Positions 7,733 to 16,183 of a DNA stretch of 64,000 nt are shown piece by piece. Position numbers and translations under genes: made by a program. The DNA is from Streptococcus pacificus. GTDB lineage: Bacteria > Bacillota > Bacilli > Lactobacillales > Streptococcaceae. Below the pieces are notes generated by a model. The model was not told the origin of the DNA, searched no databases, and saw only the letters and a list, made by a program, of their open reading frames with translations. The stretch's first letter is position 1. Each line of letters begins with the position of its first letter. The stretch is taken from contig NZ_JAENBO010000001.1 of the NCBI RefSeq assembly GCF_016481305.1, forward strand, positions 372,001 through 436,000, given 5' to 3'.

Positions 7733-10192
7733 ATGTCTAATGTTCAAAATATGTCCTTAGAAGACATCATGGGTGAGCGTTTTGGTCGTTACTCAAAATA
7801 TATCATCCAAGAACGTGCTCTTCCAGATATTCGTGATGGCTTAAAGCCCGTTCAACGTCGTATTTTATATTCGATGAATAAAGATGGTAATACATTTGAT
7901 AAGAGTTATCGTAAGTCGGCGAAATCAGTCGGAAATATTATGGGGAATTTTCACCCCCATGGTGACTCCTCTATCTATGATGCCATGGTAAGAATGAGTC
8001 AAGACTGGAAGAATCGAGAAATTCTGGTAGAAATGCATGGTAACAACGGCTCTATGGATGGTGACCCACCTGCCGCAATGCGTTACACAGAAGCACGTTT
8101 GTCAGAGATGGCTTCCTATCTGCTAACGGATATCGAAAAACAAACTGTTCCATTTGCTTGGAACTTTGATGATACTGAAAAAGAACCAACTGTTCTTCCG
8201 TCTGCCTTTCCTAATTTGCTGGTGAATGGCTCTTCAGGAATTTCTGCAGGTTATGCTACTGATATTCCTCCGCATAATCTTTCTGAGGTGATTGATGCGG
8301 TCATCTATATGATTGACCATCCAACAGCAACCCTTGATAAATTAATGACCTTTTTACCTGGTCCTGATTTCCCAACTGGTGCCATTATTCAAGGGGCTGA
8401 TGAGATTAAAAAAGCCTATGAGACTGGTAAAGGTAGAATCGTTGTTCGTAGCTTAACCGATATTGAAACGTTAAAAGGTGGCAAAAAACAAATTGTTGTT
8501 AAGGAAATTCCTTATGAAATCAATAAAGCCACACTTGTTAAAAAAATAGATGATGTCAGAGTCAACAATAAAGTGCCAGGTATTGCTGAAGTCCGTGATG
8601 AGTCTGATAGAACTGGCTTGCGTATTGCAATTGAACTGAAAAAAGAAGCAGATGAAGAAACAGTCTTAAATTATCTCTTTAAATACACCGATTTACAAAT
8701 TAATTATAATTTTAATATGGTGGCAATCGATAACTTTACACCTCGTCAAGTCGGTCTGAAAAAGATTTTAAAGAGCTATGTCAATCATCGTCAAGAAGTT
8801 ATCTTAGCGCGTTCTCACTATGATAAAAACAAGGCTGAAAAACGTCTTCACATCGTTGAAGGTTTAATCAGAGTCATCTCTATTTTAGATGAAATTATTG
8901 CACTGATTAGATCAAGTGATAACAAGTCTGATGCCAAAGAAAACTTAAAAGTAAGTTATGATTTTTCAGAAGAACAAGCTGAAGCAATTGTAACCTTGCA
9001 ACTTTATCGTTTAACCAATACCGATATCGTCACCCTTGAAGAAGAAGAAGCTGGTTTGCGCGAGAAAATTGCAACTCTTTCTGCCATTATTGGTGATGAA
9101 AAAACATTATTTAATGTGATGAAAAAAGAATTGCGAGAAGTGAAAAAGAAATTTGCTAATCCTCGTCGCAGTGAACTTCAAGCTAAAACACAAAGTATTG
9201 AAATTGATACAGCTAGTCTAATTGTCGAAGAAGACACCTATGTTAGTGTTACAAAAGCAGGCTATCTTAAACGGACTAGCCCCCGATCTTTTTCTGCATC
9301 TGATGTTGAAGAAGTTGGGAAACGTGAGGATGACGAATTGATTTTCCTCGAACAAGCTAAGACGACACAACATTTGCTACTGTTTACCAATTTTGGTAAT
9401 GTTATTTATCGTCCTATTTATGAATTGTCTGATATTAAGTGGAAAGACGTTGGAGAACATCTTAGCCAGTCTATTACAACCTTTTCAACAGATGAAAGCA
9501 TCATCTATGCTGAAATCATTGATGATTTTGAGAAACAAGCCATGACTTATTTCTCAGTGACTAAAAAAGGACAAATTAAGCGTTTTGAACGTCAAGAATT
9601 GACCCCTTGGCGCACTTATAAAACTAAGGCAATTAAATACGCCAAACTAAAAGGTGACGATGACGAAATCATTGCTATCTCACCAATTGTGTTAGAAGAT
9701 CTTATGATAGTAACTCATAAAGGTTATGCTTTGAGATTTGGTATTGAAGATGTTCCAGTTGTTGGAAATAAAGCGGCAGGTGTTAAGGCAATTAATCTTA
9801 AAAAAGAAGATTATGTGGTGAGTGCCTTTAAAGTGACAAGCAGTAATATGTTTATTCTAACGCAACGTGGTAGCCTAAAGAAAATAGCTGTTGAGCTTAT
9901 TCCAAAAACAAGCAGAGCTAATCGAGGCTTGCAAGTGATTCGTGAATTAAAAGCCAAACCCCATCGTGTTTTTGCAGCAGGTATCATTACCGCAAAAGAT
10001 GATGTGATTGATTTGTTTACTAGCGAACTTCCAAAAGAAAAAGAATTGTTAGAAATAACATCAAAAACCCAAGAAAAATATAGTGTTAATCTAGCAACGT
10101 TATCGCAATCTGAAAGAACCAGCAACGGTAGTTTCATTTCAGATACTATTTCCGATCAAGAAGTATTAAGTGTCAGATTGGTTAGAAAATAA
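7733..10192 (+). CDS. parC: DNA topoisomerase IV subunit A
   Basis: DNA-cleaving subunit of topoisomerase IV. The 819 residues contain the winged-helix/tower core with catalytic Tyr118 (AAMRYTEA) and a C-terminal beta-pinwheel from about residue 490. In the quinolone-resistance region the residues corresponding to the classic streptococcal positions read Ser79 and Asp83 (HGDSSIYD), the susceptible state. A strong AAAGGAGG lies before the ATG. It is co-transcribed with parE and ends at a strong terminator. Confidence 0.95.
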   Translation: MSNVQNMSLEDIMGERFGRYSKYIIQERALPDIRDGLKPVQRRILYSMNKDGNTFDKSYRKSAKSVGNIMGNFHPHGDSSIYDAMVRMSQDWKNREILVEMHGNNGSMDGDPPAAMRYTEARLSEMASYLLTDIEKQTVPFAWNFDDTEKEPTVLPSAFPNLLVNGSSGISAGYATDIPPHNLSEVIDAVIYMIDHPTATLDKLMTFLPGPDFPTGAIIQGADEIKKAYETGKGRIVVRSLTDIETLKGGKKQIVVKEIPYEINKATLVKKIDDVRVNNKVPGIAEVRDESDRTGLRIAIELKKEADEETVLNYLFKYTDLQINYNFNMVAIDNFTPRQVGLKKILKSYVNHRQEVILARSHYDKNKAEKRLHIVEGLIRVISILDEIIALIRSSDNKSDAKENLKVSYDFSEEQAEAIVTLQLYRLTNTDIVTLEEEEAGLREKIATLSAIIGDEKTLFNVMKKELREVKKKFANPRRSELQAKTQSIEIDTASLIVEEDTYVSVTKAGYLKRTSPRSFSASDVEEVGKREDDELIFLEQAKTTQHLLLFTNFGNVIYRPIYELSDIKWKDVGEHLSQSITTFSTDESIIYAEIIDDFEKQAMTYFSVTKKGQIKRFERQELTPWRTYKTKAIKYAKLKGDDDEIIAISPIVLEDLMIVTHKGYALRFGIEDVPVVGNKAAGVKAINLKKEDYVVSAFKVTSSNMFILTQRGSLKKIAVELIPKTSRANRGLQVIRELKAKPHRVFAAGIITAKDDVIDLFTSELPKEKELLEITSKTQEKYSVNLATLSQSERTSNGSFISDTISDQEVLSVRLVRK

Positions 10193-10197
10193 AAAGT

Positions 10198-10233
10198 AGC
10201 AGAGTTTGCTCTTGCAAGCTCCTGCTTTTTTTT
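10198..10233 (+). terminator. Terminator after parC
   Basis: AGCAG...CTGCT stem of about 12 bp with one bulge, TCTT loop and an 8-T run, starting 5 nt after the parC stop. Confidence 0.85.
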
Positions 10234-10259
10234 GTAAAATCTATAAGAAGAGGTGGATT

Positions 10260-10490
10260 ATGAGTAAAAAAGATAAAAAAATCACAGTAGAAATTGTAGA
10301 AAGTAAAATTAGCTTATCAAATAGTGAAATAGACGGCTTTCAATTAAAAATTGGTCGGAAAGTGATTGGGAGTATCGTCGAAATTGATGAAAAATTTGCT
10401 GTTGTTGATAATAATGACGTTTTAAGTTTTCATAAAACAATGGATTTAGCCGTGAACAACATCATAGAAAATTATAATTTAAATCACTAA
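10260..10490 (+). CDS. DUF2969 family protein
   Basis: A 76-residue Lys/Glu/Asp-rich soluble protein with alternating beta-like stretches (ITVEIVESK, FQLKIGRKVIGSIVEID, KFAVVDNND). I recognise it as the small DUF2969 family of streptococci; its function is unknown. The ATG at 10260 follows AAGAGGTGG at good spacing; an upstream in-frame start lies inside the parC terminator and is rejected. It stands alone between that terminator and the tRNA pair. Confidence 0.75.
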   Translation: MSKKDKKITVEIVESKISLSNSEIDGFQLKIGRKVIGSIVEIDEKFAVVDNNDVLSFHKTMDLAVNNIIENYNLNH

Positions 10491-10505
10491 AATCCTTAAA
10501 AAAGC

Positions 10506-10534
10506 TTGATTACAATAAGAATTTATGTTAAAAT
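10506..10534 (+). promoter_or_regulatory. Promoter of the tRNA-Tyr/tRNA-Gln pair
   Basis: TTGATT (10506-10511), a 17-nt spacer and TAAAAT (10529-10534) with an upstream TG; the first tRNA base lies 13 nt downstream. Confidence 0.65.
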
Positions 10535-10546
10535 TGTTCTTGTTGT

Positions 10547-10627
10547 GGAAAGATAGCGAAGAGGCTAAACGCGGCGGACTGTAAATCCGCTCCTTCGGGT
10601 TCGGGGGTTCGAATCCCTCTCTTTCCA
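10547..10627 (+). tRNA. tRNA-Tyr (GTA)
   Basis: Acceptor arms GGAAAGA and TCTTTCC pair fully; the anticodon is GTA in loop CTGTAAA; a long variable arm (TCCTTCGGG region), as expected for a class II tRNA-Tyr; T arm GGGGGTTCGAATCCCTC. The discriminator is A, and the following bases are TTT, so the CCA end is not encoded. Confidence 0.95.
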
Positions 10628-10632
10628 TTTAA

Positions 10633-10704
10633 TGGGGTATAGCCAAGCGGTAAGGCAAGGGACTTTGACTCCCTCATGCGTTGGTTCGAATCCAGCTACC
10701 CCAG
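10633..10704 (+). tRNA. tRNA-Gln (TTG)
   Basis: Acceptor TGGGGTA pairs with TACCCCA; D arm GCC...GGC; anticodon TTG in loop CTTTGAC; T arm with GGTTCGAATCC. The discriminator is G and CCA is not encoded. It lies 5 nt after tRNA-Tyr and so is probably cut from one transcript. Confidence 0.95.
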
Positions 10705-10786
10705 TCATGGTATTAGGTTTTACCTAAGGCCGTCAAAGATAAATTTTGTTGTCATTGCGGGTTACCTTGAGAAAATATATTGTTGT

Positions 10787-10812
10787 CAGAAAGTTAGTAA
10801 ACTAATTTTCTG
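10787..10812 (+). promoter_or_regulatory. Hairpin in the rpsA leader next to the ribosome-binding site
   Basis: A 12-bp near-perfect stem (10787-10798 with 10801-10812, one G-T pair) ends 2 nt before the GGAGGA ribosome-binding site at 10815-10820. There is no T-tract, so it is not a terminator. A role in controlling rpsA translation is inference. Confidence 0.45.
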
Positions 10813-10829
10813 TTGGAGGATTTTTTAGA

Positions 10830-12029
10830 ATGAATGAATTTGAAGATTTGCTAAATAGTGTTAGCGAAGTGAGTGCTGGTGACGTTGTTACTGCAGAAGT
10901 ATTGACAGTTGATAATGATCAAGCTAACGTTGTTATCAGTGGTACAGGTGTTGAAGGTGTTTTAACACTTCGTGAGTTGACTAATGATCGTAATGCTGAC
11001 ATTAATGATTTAGTAAAACCAGGGGAAACACTTGAAGTACTTGTTCTTCGCCAAGTGGTTGGAAAAGATACTGATACAGTGACTTTCCTAGTGTCTAAAA
11101 AACGCTTAGAAGCTCGCAAAGCTTGGGACAAATTAATTGGCCGTGAAGGCGATGTCATTACTGTTAAAGTGACTCGCGCTGTAAAAGGTGGATTGGCTAT
11201 TGAATTTGAAGGTCTACGTGGCTTCATTCCTGCATCAATGATTGATACACGTTTTGTTCGCAACACTGAAAAATTTGTTGGGCAAGAAGTAGATGCTCGC
11301 ATTAAAGAAGTAGATGCTGCAGAGAATCGTTTCATCCTTTCTCGTCGTGAAGTTGTTGAAGAAGCAGCTGCAGAAGCACGTAAAGAAGTTTTCTCAACAT
11401 TGACTGAAGGATCAGTTGTAACTGGTAAAGTTGCTCGTTTAACTAGTTTCGGTGCTTTCGTTGATCTTGGTGGTGTTGATGGTCTTATCCACGTGACTGA
11501 ACTATCTCATGAAAGAAATGTATCACCTAAATCAGTTGTTTCTGTTGGTGAAGAAGTTGAAGTTAAAGTTCTTTCAATTGACGAAGAAGCTGGTCGTGTA
11601 TCATTATCTCTAAAAGCAACAACACCTGGACCATGGGACGGGGTTGAACAAAAACTTGCTGCTGGTGATGTTATCGAAGGAAAAGTAAAACGTCTTACTG
11701 ATTTTGGTGCCTTTGTTGAAGTACTTCCTGGTATTGATGGATTGGTTCACATTTCTCAAATTTCACACAAACGTGTTGAAAATCCAAAAGATGTTTTATC
11801 AGTTGGTCAAGATGTAACTGTTAAAGTTCTTGATGTGAACGCTTCTGATGAACGTGTCTCACTTTCAATTAAAGCTTTAGAAGAACGTCCAGCACAAGAC
11901 GAAAATTCTGATGAAAAACGTCAATCTAAACCACGTCGTCCAAAACGTCAAGAAAAACGTGACTATGATTTACCAGAAACACAAACTGGTTTCTCAATGG
12001 CTGACTTGTTTGGTGACATTGAATTATAA
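10830..12029 (+). CDS. rpsA: 30S ribosomal protein S1 / S1-domain RNA-binding protein
   Basis: RNA-binding protein of the ribosomal S1 family. The 399 residues hold four S1 (OB-fold) repeats at about residues 16-90, 105-172, 190-258 and 276-345; the last two carry the well-conserved TSFGAFVDL / TDFGAFVEV and [10 protein letters not shown] / [10 protein letters not shown] motifs. A charged Lys/Arg-rich tail ([13 protein letters not shown]) follows. Four repeats instead of six is usual for Firmicutes. It starts at the ATG after GGAGGA. It is the last housekeeping gene before the capsule region. Confidence 0.93.
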   Translation: MNEFEDLLNSVSEVSAGDVVTAEVLTVDNDQANVVISGTGVEGVLTLRELTNDRNADINDLVKPGETLEVLVLRQVVGKDTDTVTFLVSKKRLEARKAWDKLIGREGDVITVKVTRAVKGGLAIEFEGLRGFIPASMIDTRFVRNTEKFVGQEVDARIKEVDAAENRFILSRREVVEEAAAEARKEVFSTLTEGSVVTGKVARLTSFGAFVDLGGVDGLIHVTELSHERNVSPKSVVSVGEEVEVKVLSIDEEAGRVSLSLKATTPGPWDGVEQKLAAGDVIEGKVKRLTDFGAFVEVLPGIDGLVHISQISHKRVENPKDVLSVGQDVTVKVLDVNASDERVSLSIKALEERPAQDENSDEKRQSKPRRPKRQEKRDYDLPETQTGFSMADLFGDIEL

Positions 12030-12046
12030 TAATTAAGACAATAAAG

Positions 12047-12070
12047 CTCACTGGTATTCAGTGAGTTTTT
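12047..12070 (+). terminator. Terminator after rpsA
   Basis: CTCACTG pairs with CAGTGAG around GTATT, followed by TTTTT. Confidence 0.8.
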
Positions 12071-12111
12071 ATTATGCCTTAATAGAGTTATGAGTAAAAG
12101 GAGAGATACAA

Positions 12112-12141
12112 AAAGAAGTCTAGAAATTGTTAGACTTCTTT
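12112..12141 (-). terminator. Terminator of cpsY (minus strand)
   Basis: A perfect 11-bp stem AAAGAAGTCTA / TAGACTTCTTT with an 8-nt loop; on the minus strand it ends in a T-run. It lies about 65 nt past the cpsY stop and faces the rpsA terminator. Confidence 0.7.
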
Positions 12142-12205
12142 ATCGTTGGTGTCAGTTTATTTTTATAATTGCGTTAATACTAAAGAATCTAATAATGAAT
12201 TGTCT

Positions 12206-13135
12206 TTAGTCCTTAGTAGACTTTTGTTTTTTATCGAATTTAACCTCGTCGATAAGGTAGTCGATAAAGCGTTCCCCCATCTTAGACAATAATGTTTTTT
12301 GATGCTTAATATAAACAATGTTAATTTCGTCTTCAACATTCAAGGGTATTGAAATAATATTGTCTCCATTTAAATTGCTATTTAAAACACCGGTAGCAAT
12401 AGTATAGCCATCAAGACCAATCAAAAGATTAAAAAGAGTCGCACGGTCACTGACAACAATTGATTTTTTGTGAGATAACTGAGACATGATTTCTTCTGAA
12501 AAATAAAATGAATTATGAAGACCTTGATCATAGCTAAAATAAGGAGAATCTTCTAAATCTTTCAAGTTTAAACTCTTTCTTTTTGCAAGAGGATGGGTTT
12601 TGCTAATGAAAACATGAGGTTGTGTTTTAAAAAGACTAGTCGCTGTTAAATGATTATCTTCAAACATTTTAGTCAAAACATCTTGGTTATAACTGTTTAG
12701 AAATAAGACACCAATCTCACTTCGGAAATTTTTAACATCATCAATGATTTCCCATGTTCTTGTCTCTCTTAGGAATAACTCATAACGTGTCATATCAGTT
12801 TTCTTTAATAAGGAAACAAAAGCATTAACGACAAAGGCGTAATGTTGTGAGGAAACACTAAAAAGCTCGCGGTTATTGTTTGGTGATTTATAACGTTCTT
12901 CAAGTAGGGCTGTTTGTTCAACAACTTGTCTAGCGTAAGAAAGAAATTCAACACCATCTTTTGTAAGACGAATTCCTTTAGAATGCCTAATGAAGATGGT
13001 AATCCCCATCTCTTTTTCTAAGTCTCTCACAGCATTTGATAGACTGGGTTGTGTGATATAGAGTTGTTTAGCAGCTTCATTCATGCTACCAGTTTCAACA
13101 ATTTTGATAATATAGTGTAGTTGTTGTATTCTCAT
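12206..13135 (-). CDS. cpsY: LysR-family regulator CpsY (MtaR-like)
   Basis: A transcription factor of 309 residues: an N-terminal winged helix-turn-helix (MRIQQLHYIIKIVETGS, then NEAAKQLYITQPSLSNAV at about 18-35) and a C-terminal effector-binding domain. It is divergent from cpsA, the position of cpsY in S. agalactiae and S. iniae. Despite the name, the homologues are known for control of methionine uptake and survival in neutrophils, not clearly of capsule. The ATG at 13135 has no Shine-Dalgarno sequence and sits 6 nt after an extended -10 box, suggesting a leaderless mRNA. The shared 128-bp intergenic region is the obvious place for its own operator. Confidence 0.9.
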   Translation of the reverse strand: MRIQQLHYIIKIVETGSMNEAAKQLYITQPSLSNAVRDLEKEMGITIFIRHSKGIRLTKDGVEFLSYARQVVEQTALLEERYKSPNNNRELFSVSSQHYAFVVNAFVSLLKKTDMTRYELFLRETRTWEIIDDVKNFRSEIGVLFLNSYNQDVLTKMFEDNHLTATSLFKTQPHVFISKTHPLAKRKSLNLKDLEDSPYFSYDQGLHNSFYFSEEIMSQLSHKKSIVVSDRATLFNLLIGLDGYTIATGVLNSNLNGDNIISIPLNVEDEINIVYIKHQKTLLSKMGERFIDYLIDEVKFDKKQKSTKD

Positions 13136-13141
13136 AAATCT

Positions 13142-13150
13142 ATTTTATCA
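13142..13150 (-). promoter_or_regulatory. Extended -10 promoter giving a leaderless cpsY mRNA
   Basis: Minus-strand TGaTAAAAT (hexamer 13142-13147) is followed by 6 nt and the cpsY ATG. The -35 position is weak. Confidence 0.55.
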
Positions 13151-13208
13151 TAAAAGTAAAACTTAAGAACTAGTATTATCTTCAAAAAATTTGACATGTG
13201 AAATAAAA

Positions 13209-13237
13209 TTGCAAAAAAGGCTAAATTATGATATAAT
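13209..13237 (+). promoter_or_regulatory. Main capsule operon promoter
   Basis: TTGCAA (13209-13214), a 17-nt spacer and TATAAT (13232-13237) with an upstream TG (TGaTATAAT); the leader to the cpsA ATG is about 29 nt. A TTGACA at 13191 is not correctly spaced from any -10. Confidence 0.75.
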
Positions 13238-13272
13238 AGCGGAGAAAATTTCTTATTATTGAGGTGAAAAAA

Positions 13273-14745
13273 ATGTCCTATAGTTCGAGAAGAACTAAAC
13301 AAAAATCCACAAAATCTTTTGATTTCTTGACAGGTATTAATTCTATTTTTTTACTTATCTTCTCTCTGGTTGGTGGACTTTTTATTTTTAATATTCTTAA
13401 GTATAATTTTCTAAATGTCAGATTTATTAATGTTATCATAATAGCGAGTCTAATTCTATTTTTCGTGGTTAGTCTCTTTTTAATTGTCAAAAAAAGAGCT
13501 AAAGTGCTTACGCTAATAATGCTTTTGTTGTTGAGTATCGCCTCTGGTATTGGTCTTTATTTAACGCATTCTGCTATTAATATTTCAAATCATTTAAACG
13601 AAACAGCTAGTTACTCTGAAATTGAAATGAGTGTTGTTGTTCCTAAAGACAGTGAGATTACAGATGTGAGTCAACTAGATAATGTTTTAGCACCACTTGA
13701 TAATGATAGATCTAATATTGACGCTTTGATGAATGATATAAAAACGCAAAAGAACAAAACAATTGCTGTTGAAACAACAGATTCATACGATGCAGCATAT
13801 GAGGCTTTGATTGCAGGTGAAAAATCAGCTATGGTGATGAGTAGTGCGTATGATAGCTTACTAGAGGTCAAGCATGAAAATTACTCTGATAATCTTAAAA
13901 CGATATACACCTATAAAGTCGTTAAACAAATTGAAAAACCTGATTCATCTGTGACAAATACTGATTCTTTCAATATCTATATCAGTGGTATTGATACTTA
14001 TGGTTCTATTTCGTCTGTCTCACGTTCTGACGTTAATATCATTATGACTGTTAATAGAAAAACCAATAAGGTACTCTTAACAACAACGCCTAGAGATGCT
14101 TATGTTCAAATTCCAGATGGTGGTAATAATCAATATGATAAACTAACACATGCTGGTATTTATGGTGTTGAAGCATCTATTCATACTTTAGAAAATCTTT
14201 ATGATATAAAAATTGATTACTATGCTAGAATCAACTTCACTTCATTCTTAAAACTAATCGATCTACTTGGTGGAATTGAAGTAGAAAACGACCAAGCGTT
14301 TACTAGTCATATTGGTGGTCTTGATTTTCCGGTTGGAAAACTTCAAATGAATTCAGAAATGGCCTTCGCCTTTGTAAGAGAACGTTATTCACTAGAAAAT
14401 GGAGACAAAGACCGTGGTAGAAACCAGACGAAAGTGATTGCGGCAATCATTGATAAACTAACATCAGTAAATGCGATTACCAACTATACTAATATTATTA
14501 ACGGGCTAGGTGATTCGATTCAGACCAATATGCCTCTTGAAACAATGATGGGGTTGGCTAACGATCAACTAAGTACTGGGGACCGCTATTCTGTCTTATC
14601 ACAATCAGTTGACGGCGTTGGGTCAACCGGTGAATTACCATCTTATGCCATGCCATCAGCTAGTCTCTACATGCTATCGCTTGATGAAAATAATTTAGAA
14701 AATGCCAAATTGGCAATAAAAGAGACGATGGAGGGAACGAGATGA
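13273..14745 (+). CDS. cpsA: Capsule attachment/regulator protein CpsA (Wzg), LytR-CpsA-Psr family
   Basis: A membrane protein that in this family ligates polymer from undecaprenyl carrier to peptidoglycan. The 490 residues comprise a basic N-terminus, three hydrophobic segments at about 20-42, 50-72 and 80-100, an accessory domain (to about 225), and the LCP catalytic domain from about 230 with ISGIDTYG, RSDVNIIMTVN, TTPRDAY, LDFPVGKLQMN and AFVRERYSLENGDKDRGRNQ, which carry the conserved Asp/Arg phosphate-binding residues. I chose the ATG at 13273: the in-frame GTG 9 nt earlier overlaps the GAGGTG ribosome-binding site. First gene of the capsule operon; cpsB overlaps it by 4 nt. Confidence 0.93.
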   Translation: MSYSSRRTKQKSTKSFDFLTGINSIFLLIFSLVGGLFIFNILKYNFLNVRFINVIIIASLILFFVVSLFLIVKKRAKVLTLIMLLLLSIASGIGLYLTHSAINISNHLNETASYSEIEMSVVVPKDSEITDVSQLDNVLAPLDNDRSNIDALMNDIKTQKNKTIAVETTDSYDAAYEALIAGEKSAMVMSSAYDSLLEVKHENYSDNLKTIYTYKVVKQIEKPDSSVTNTDSFNIYISGIDTYGSISSVSRSDVNIIMTVNRKTNKVLLTTTPRDAYVQIPDGGNNQYDKLTHAGIYGVEASIHTLENLYDIKIDYYARINFTSFLKLIDLLGGIEVENDQAFTSHIGGLDFPVGKLQMNSEMAFAFVRERYSLENGDKDRGRNQTKVIAAIIDKLTSVNAITNYTNIINGLGDSIQTNMPLETMMGLANDQLSTGDRYSVLSQSVDGVGSTGELPSYAMPSASLYMLSLDENNLENAKLAIKETMEGTR

Positions 14746-15473
14746 TAGATGTTCACTCGCATATCGTTTTTGATGTTGATGATGGCCCGTCAACGCTAGA
14801 AGAAAGTGTGTCATTGTTGAAGATGGCCTATGATCAAGGGGTTAGAAAAATTGTTTCAACTTCTCATCGCCGAAAAGGAATGTTTGAAACACCCGAAGAA
14901 AAAATCGCTAAAAATTTTCAAGTTGTAAAAGAAACGATGAGGGAAATTCTTCCCAGCCTAGAACTTTACTATGGAGGAGAACTTTATTATTCGTCGGATG
15001 TCCAAAAAGGATTAGAAACCAAAGCCATACCGACCATGAATAATACAAAGTTTGCTTTGATAGAATTTAGTTCACAAACGCCTTGGAAGGAAATCCATTC
15101 CGCATTATCTAATGTTCTTATGTTAGGTATTACGCCTTTAGTGGCTCATATTGAACGCTATAACACTCTCGAATTTAACGATAAAAGAGTCAAAGAAATT
15201 ATTAATATGGGATGTTATACCCAAATCAATAGTTCTAATGTTTTAAAGCCCAAATTGTTTGGTGACAAATATAAAATTTATAAGAAAAGAGCCAAATATT
15301 TCCTAGAAAACGATTTGGTCCACTGCATTGCTAGTGACATGCATAATACAGATGTTAGGCCACCTTATATGAAAGAAGCTTATAATCAAATCAAAAAGGA
15401 TTATGGTAAAACTAGAGCAGAAGAGCTATTCAAGATAAATCCAGGATTATTATTAGAAAATCATTATATTTAG
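14742..15473 (+). CDS. cpsB: Manganese-dependent tyrosine-protein phosphatase CpsB (Wzh)
   Basis: A PHP-domain phosphatase that dephosphorylates the CpsD kinase. The 243 residues begin with the metal-binding motif DVHSHIVFDVDDGP and carry STSHRRKGM, the ELYY region, the LVAHIERY motif and the late CIASDMHN motif, so the metal ligands are present. The length is standard. Its ATG overlaps the cpsA stop (ATGA), indicating translational coupling. With CpsC and CpsD it forms the phosphoregulatory system for chain length and capsule amount. Confidence 0.94.
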   Translation: MIDVHSHIVFDVDDGPSTLEESVSLLKMAYDQGVRKIVSTSHRRKGMFETPEEKIAKNFQVVKETMREILPSLELYYGGELYYSSDVQKGLETKAIPTMNNTKFALIEFSSQTPWKEIHSALSNVLMLGITPLVAHIERYNTLEFNDKRVKEIINMGCYTQINSSNVLKPKLFGDKYKIYKKRAKYFLENDLVHCIASDMHNTDVRPPYMKEAYNQIKKDYGKTRAEELFKINPGLLLENHYI

Positions 15474-15481
15474 GAGACAAA

Positions 15482-16174
15482 ATGGAAAAGAAAGATAACG
15501 GACAGATTGAAATTGATATTTTATTTCTACTGAAAAAAATTTGGAATAGAAAGTTTTTAATTCTATTAGTCGCTTCCCTCTTTGCGACGATAATGTTGGT
15601 CTTTAATGTTTTTTTTGTTAAACCAATCTATACATCAACAACTCGTATCTATGTCGTTAATCAAAATTCTGATGCGAGTATCACAACACAGGATTTACAA
15701 GCCGGAGACTACTTGGTAAAAGATTACCGTGAAATCATTGTATCTAATAGTGTCCTTTCAGATGTTGTTGAAAAAGAAGGTTTAAATTACTCTGAAGGTA
15801 CCCTATCTTCAAAAATTTCGATTAACATTCCTGCAAACACTCGTATTATTTCGATTTCAGTAAGTGATGAAGATCCTCAAGAAGCTAGTGAGTTAGCGAA
15901 CGCTGTGAGAGATGTTGCCGCTCAAAAAATCAAAGAAATAACAAAAGTTGAAGATGTCACTGTCTTAGAAGCTGCTAAACCGGCTTCAGGCCCTTCTTCT
16001 CCAAAAATTCAACGTAATACACTTTTAGCTTTTCTATCAGGTGCTTTTTTCACTACACTAATTGTTTTAGTCGTTGAAATTTTAGACGATCGTGTAAAAC
16101 GTCCAGAAGATGTTGAAGAAGTTCTTGGAATGACACTTCTTGGTGTTATTCCTTCTATTGAAAAGTTGAGATAG
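15482..16174 (+). CDS. cpsC: Capsule chain-length determinant / kinase adaptor CpsC (Wzd)
   Basis: A membrane co-polymerase of the Wzz type with two transmembrane segments (about residues 22-46 and 177-200) flanking an extracellular domain. A proline-rich region (PASGPSSPKI) precedes the second helix, as in the family, and a short cytoplasmic tail (DDRVKRPEDVEEVLGMTLLG) would bind and activate CpsD. 230 residues is the usual length. AGGAG lies before the ATG. It works as a pair with the next gene. Confidence 0.93.
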   Translation: MEKKDNGQIEIDILFLLKKIWNRKFLILLVASLFATIMLVFNVFFVKPIYTSTTRIYVVNQNSDASITTQDLQAGDYLVKDYREIIVSNSVLSDVVEKEGLNYSEGTLSSKISINIPANTRIISISVSDEDPQEASELANAVRDVAAQKIKEITKVEDVTVLEAAKPASGPSSPKIQRNTLLAFLSGAFFTTLIVLVVEILDDRVKRPEDVEEVLGMTLLGVIPSIEKLR

Positions 16175-16183
16175 GAGTTAAAA

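Noticed and set aside
10547..10704. tRNA pair as a possible integration (attachment) site
   Set aside because: No integrase gene, no direct repeat of the tRNA 3' end and no mobile-gene content were seen nearby; rpsA follows directly.
12182..12214. Hairpin ACTAAAG...CTTTAGT near the cpsY stop
   Set aside because: Only 7 bp with a long loop and no T-run; the terminator at 12112-12141 is much better.
13191..13196. TTGACA as the -35 of the capsule promoter
   Set aside because: No -10 box lies 16-18 nt downstream; TTGCAA at 13209 fits the TATAAT at 13232 with exact 17-nt spacing.
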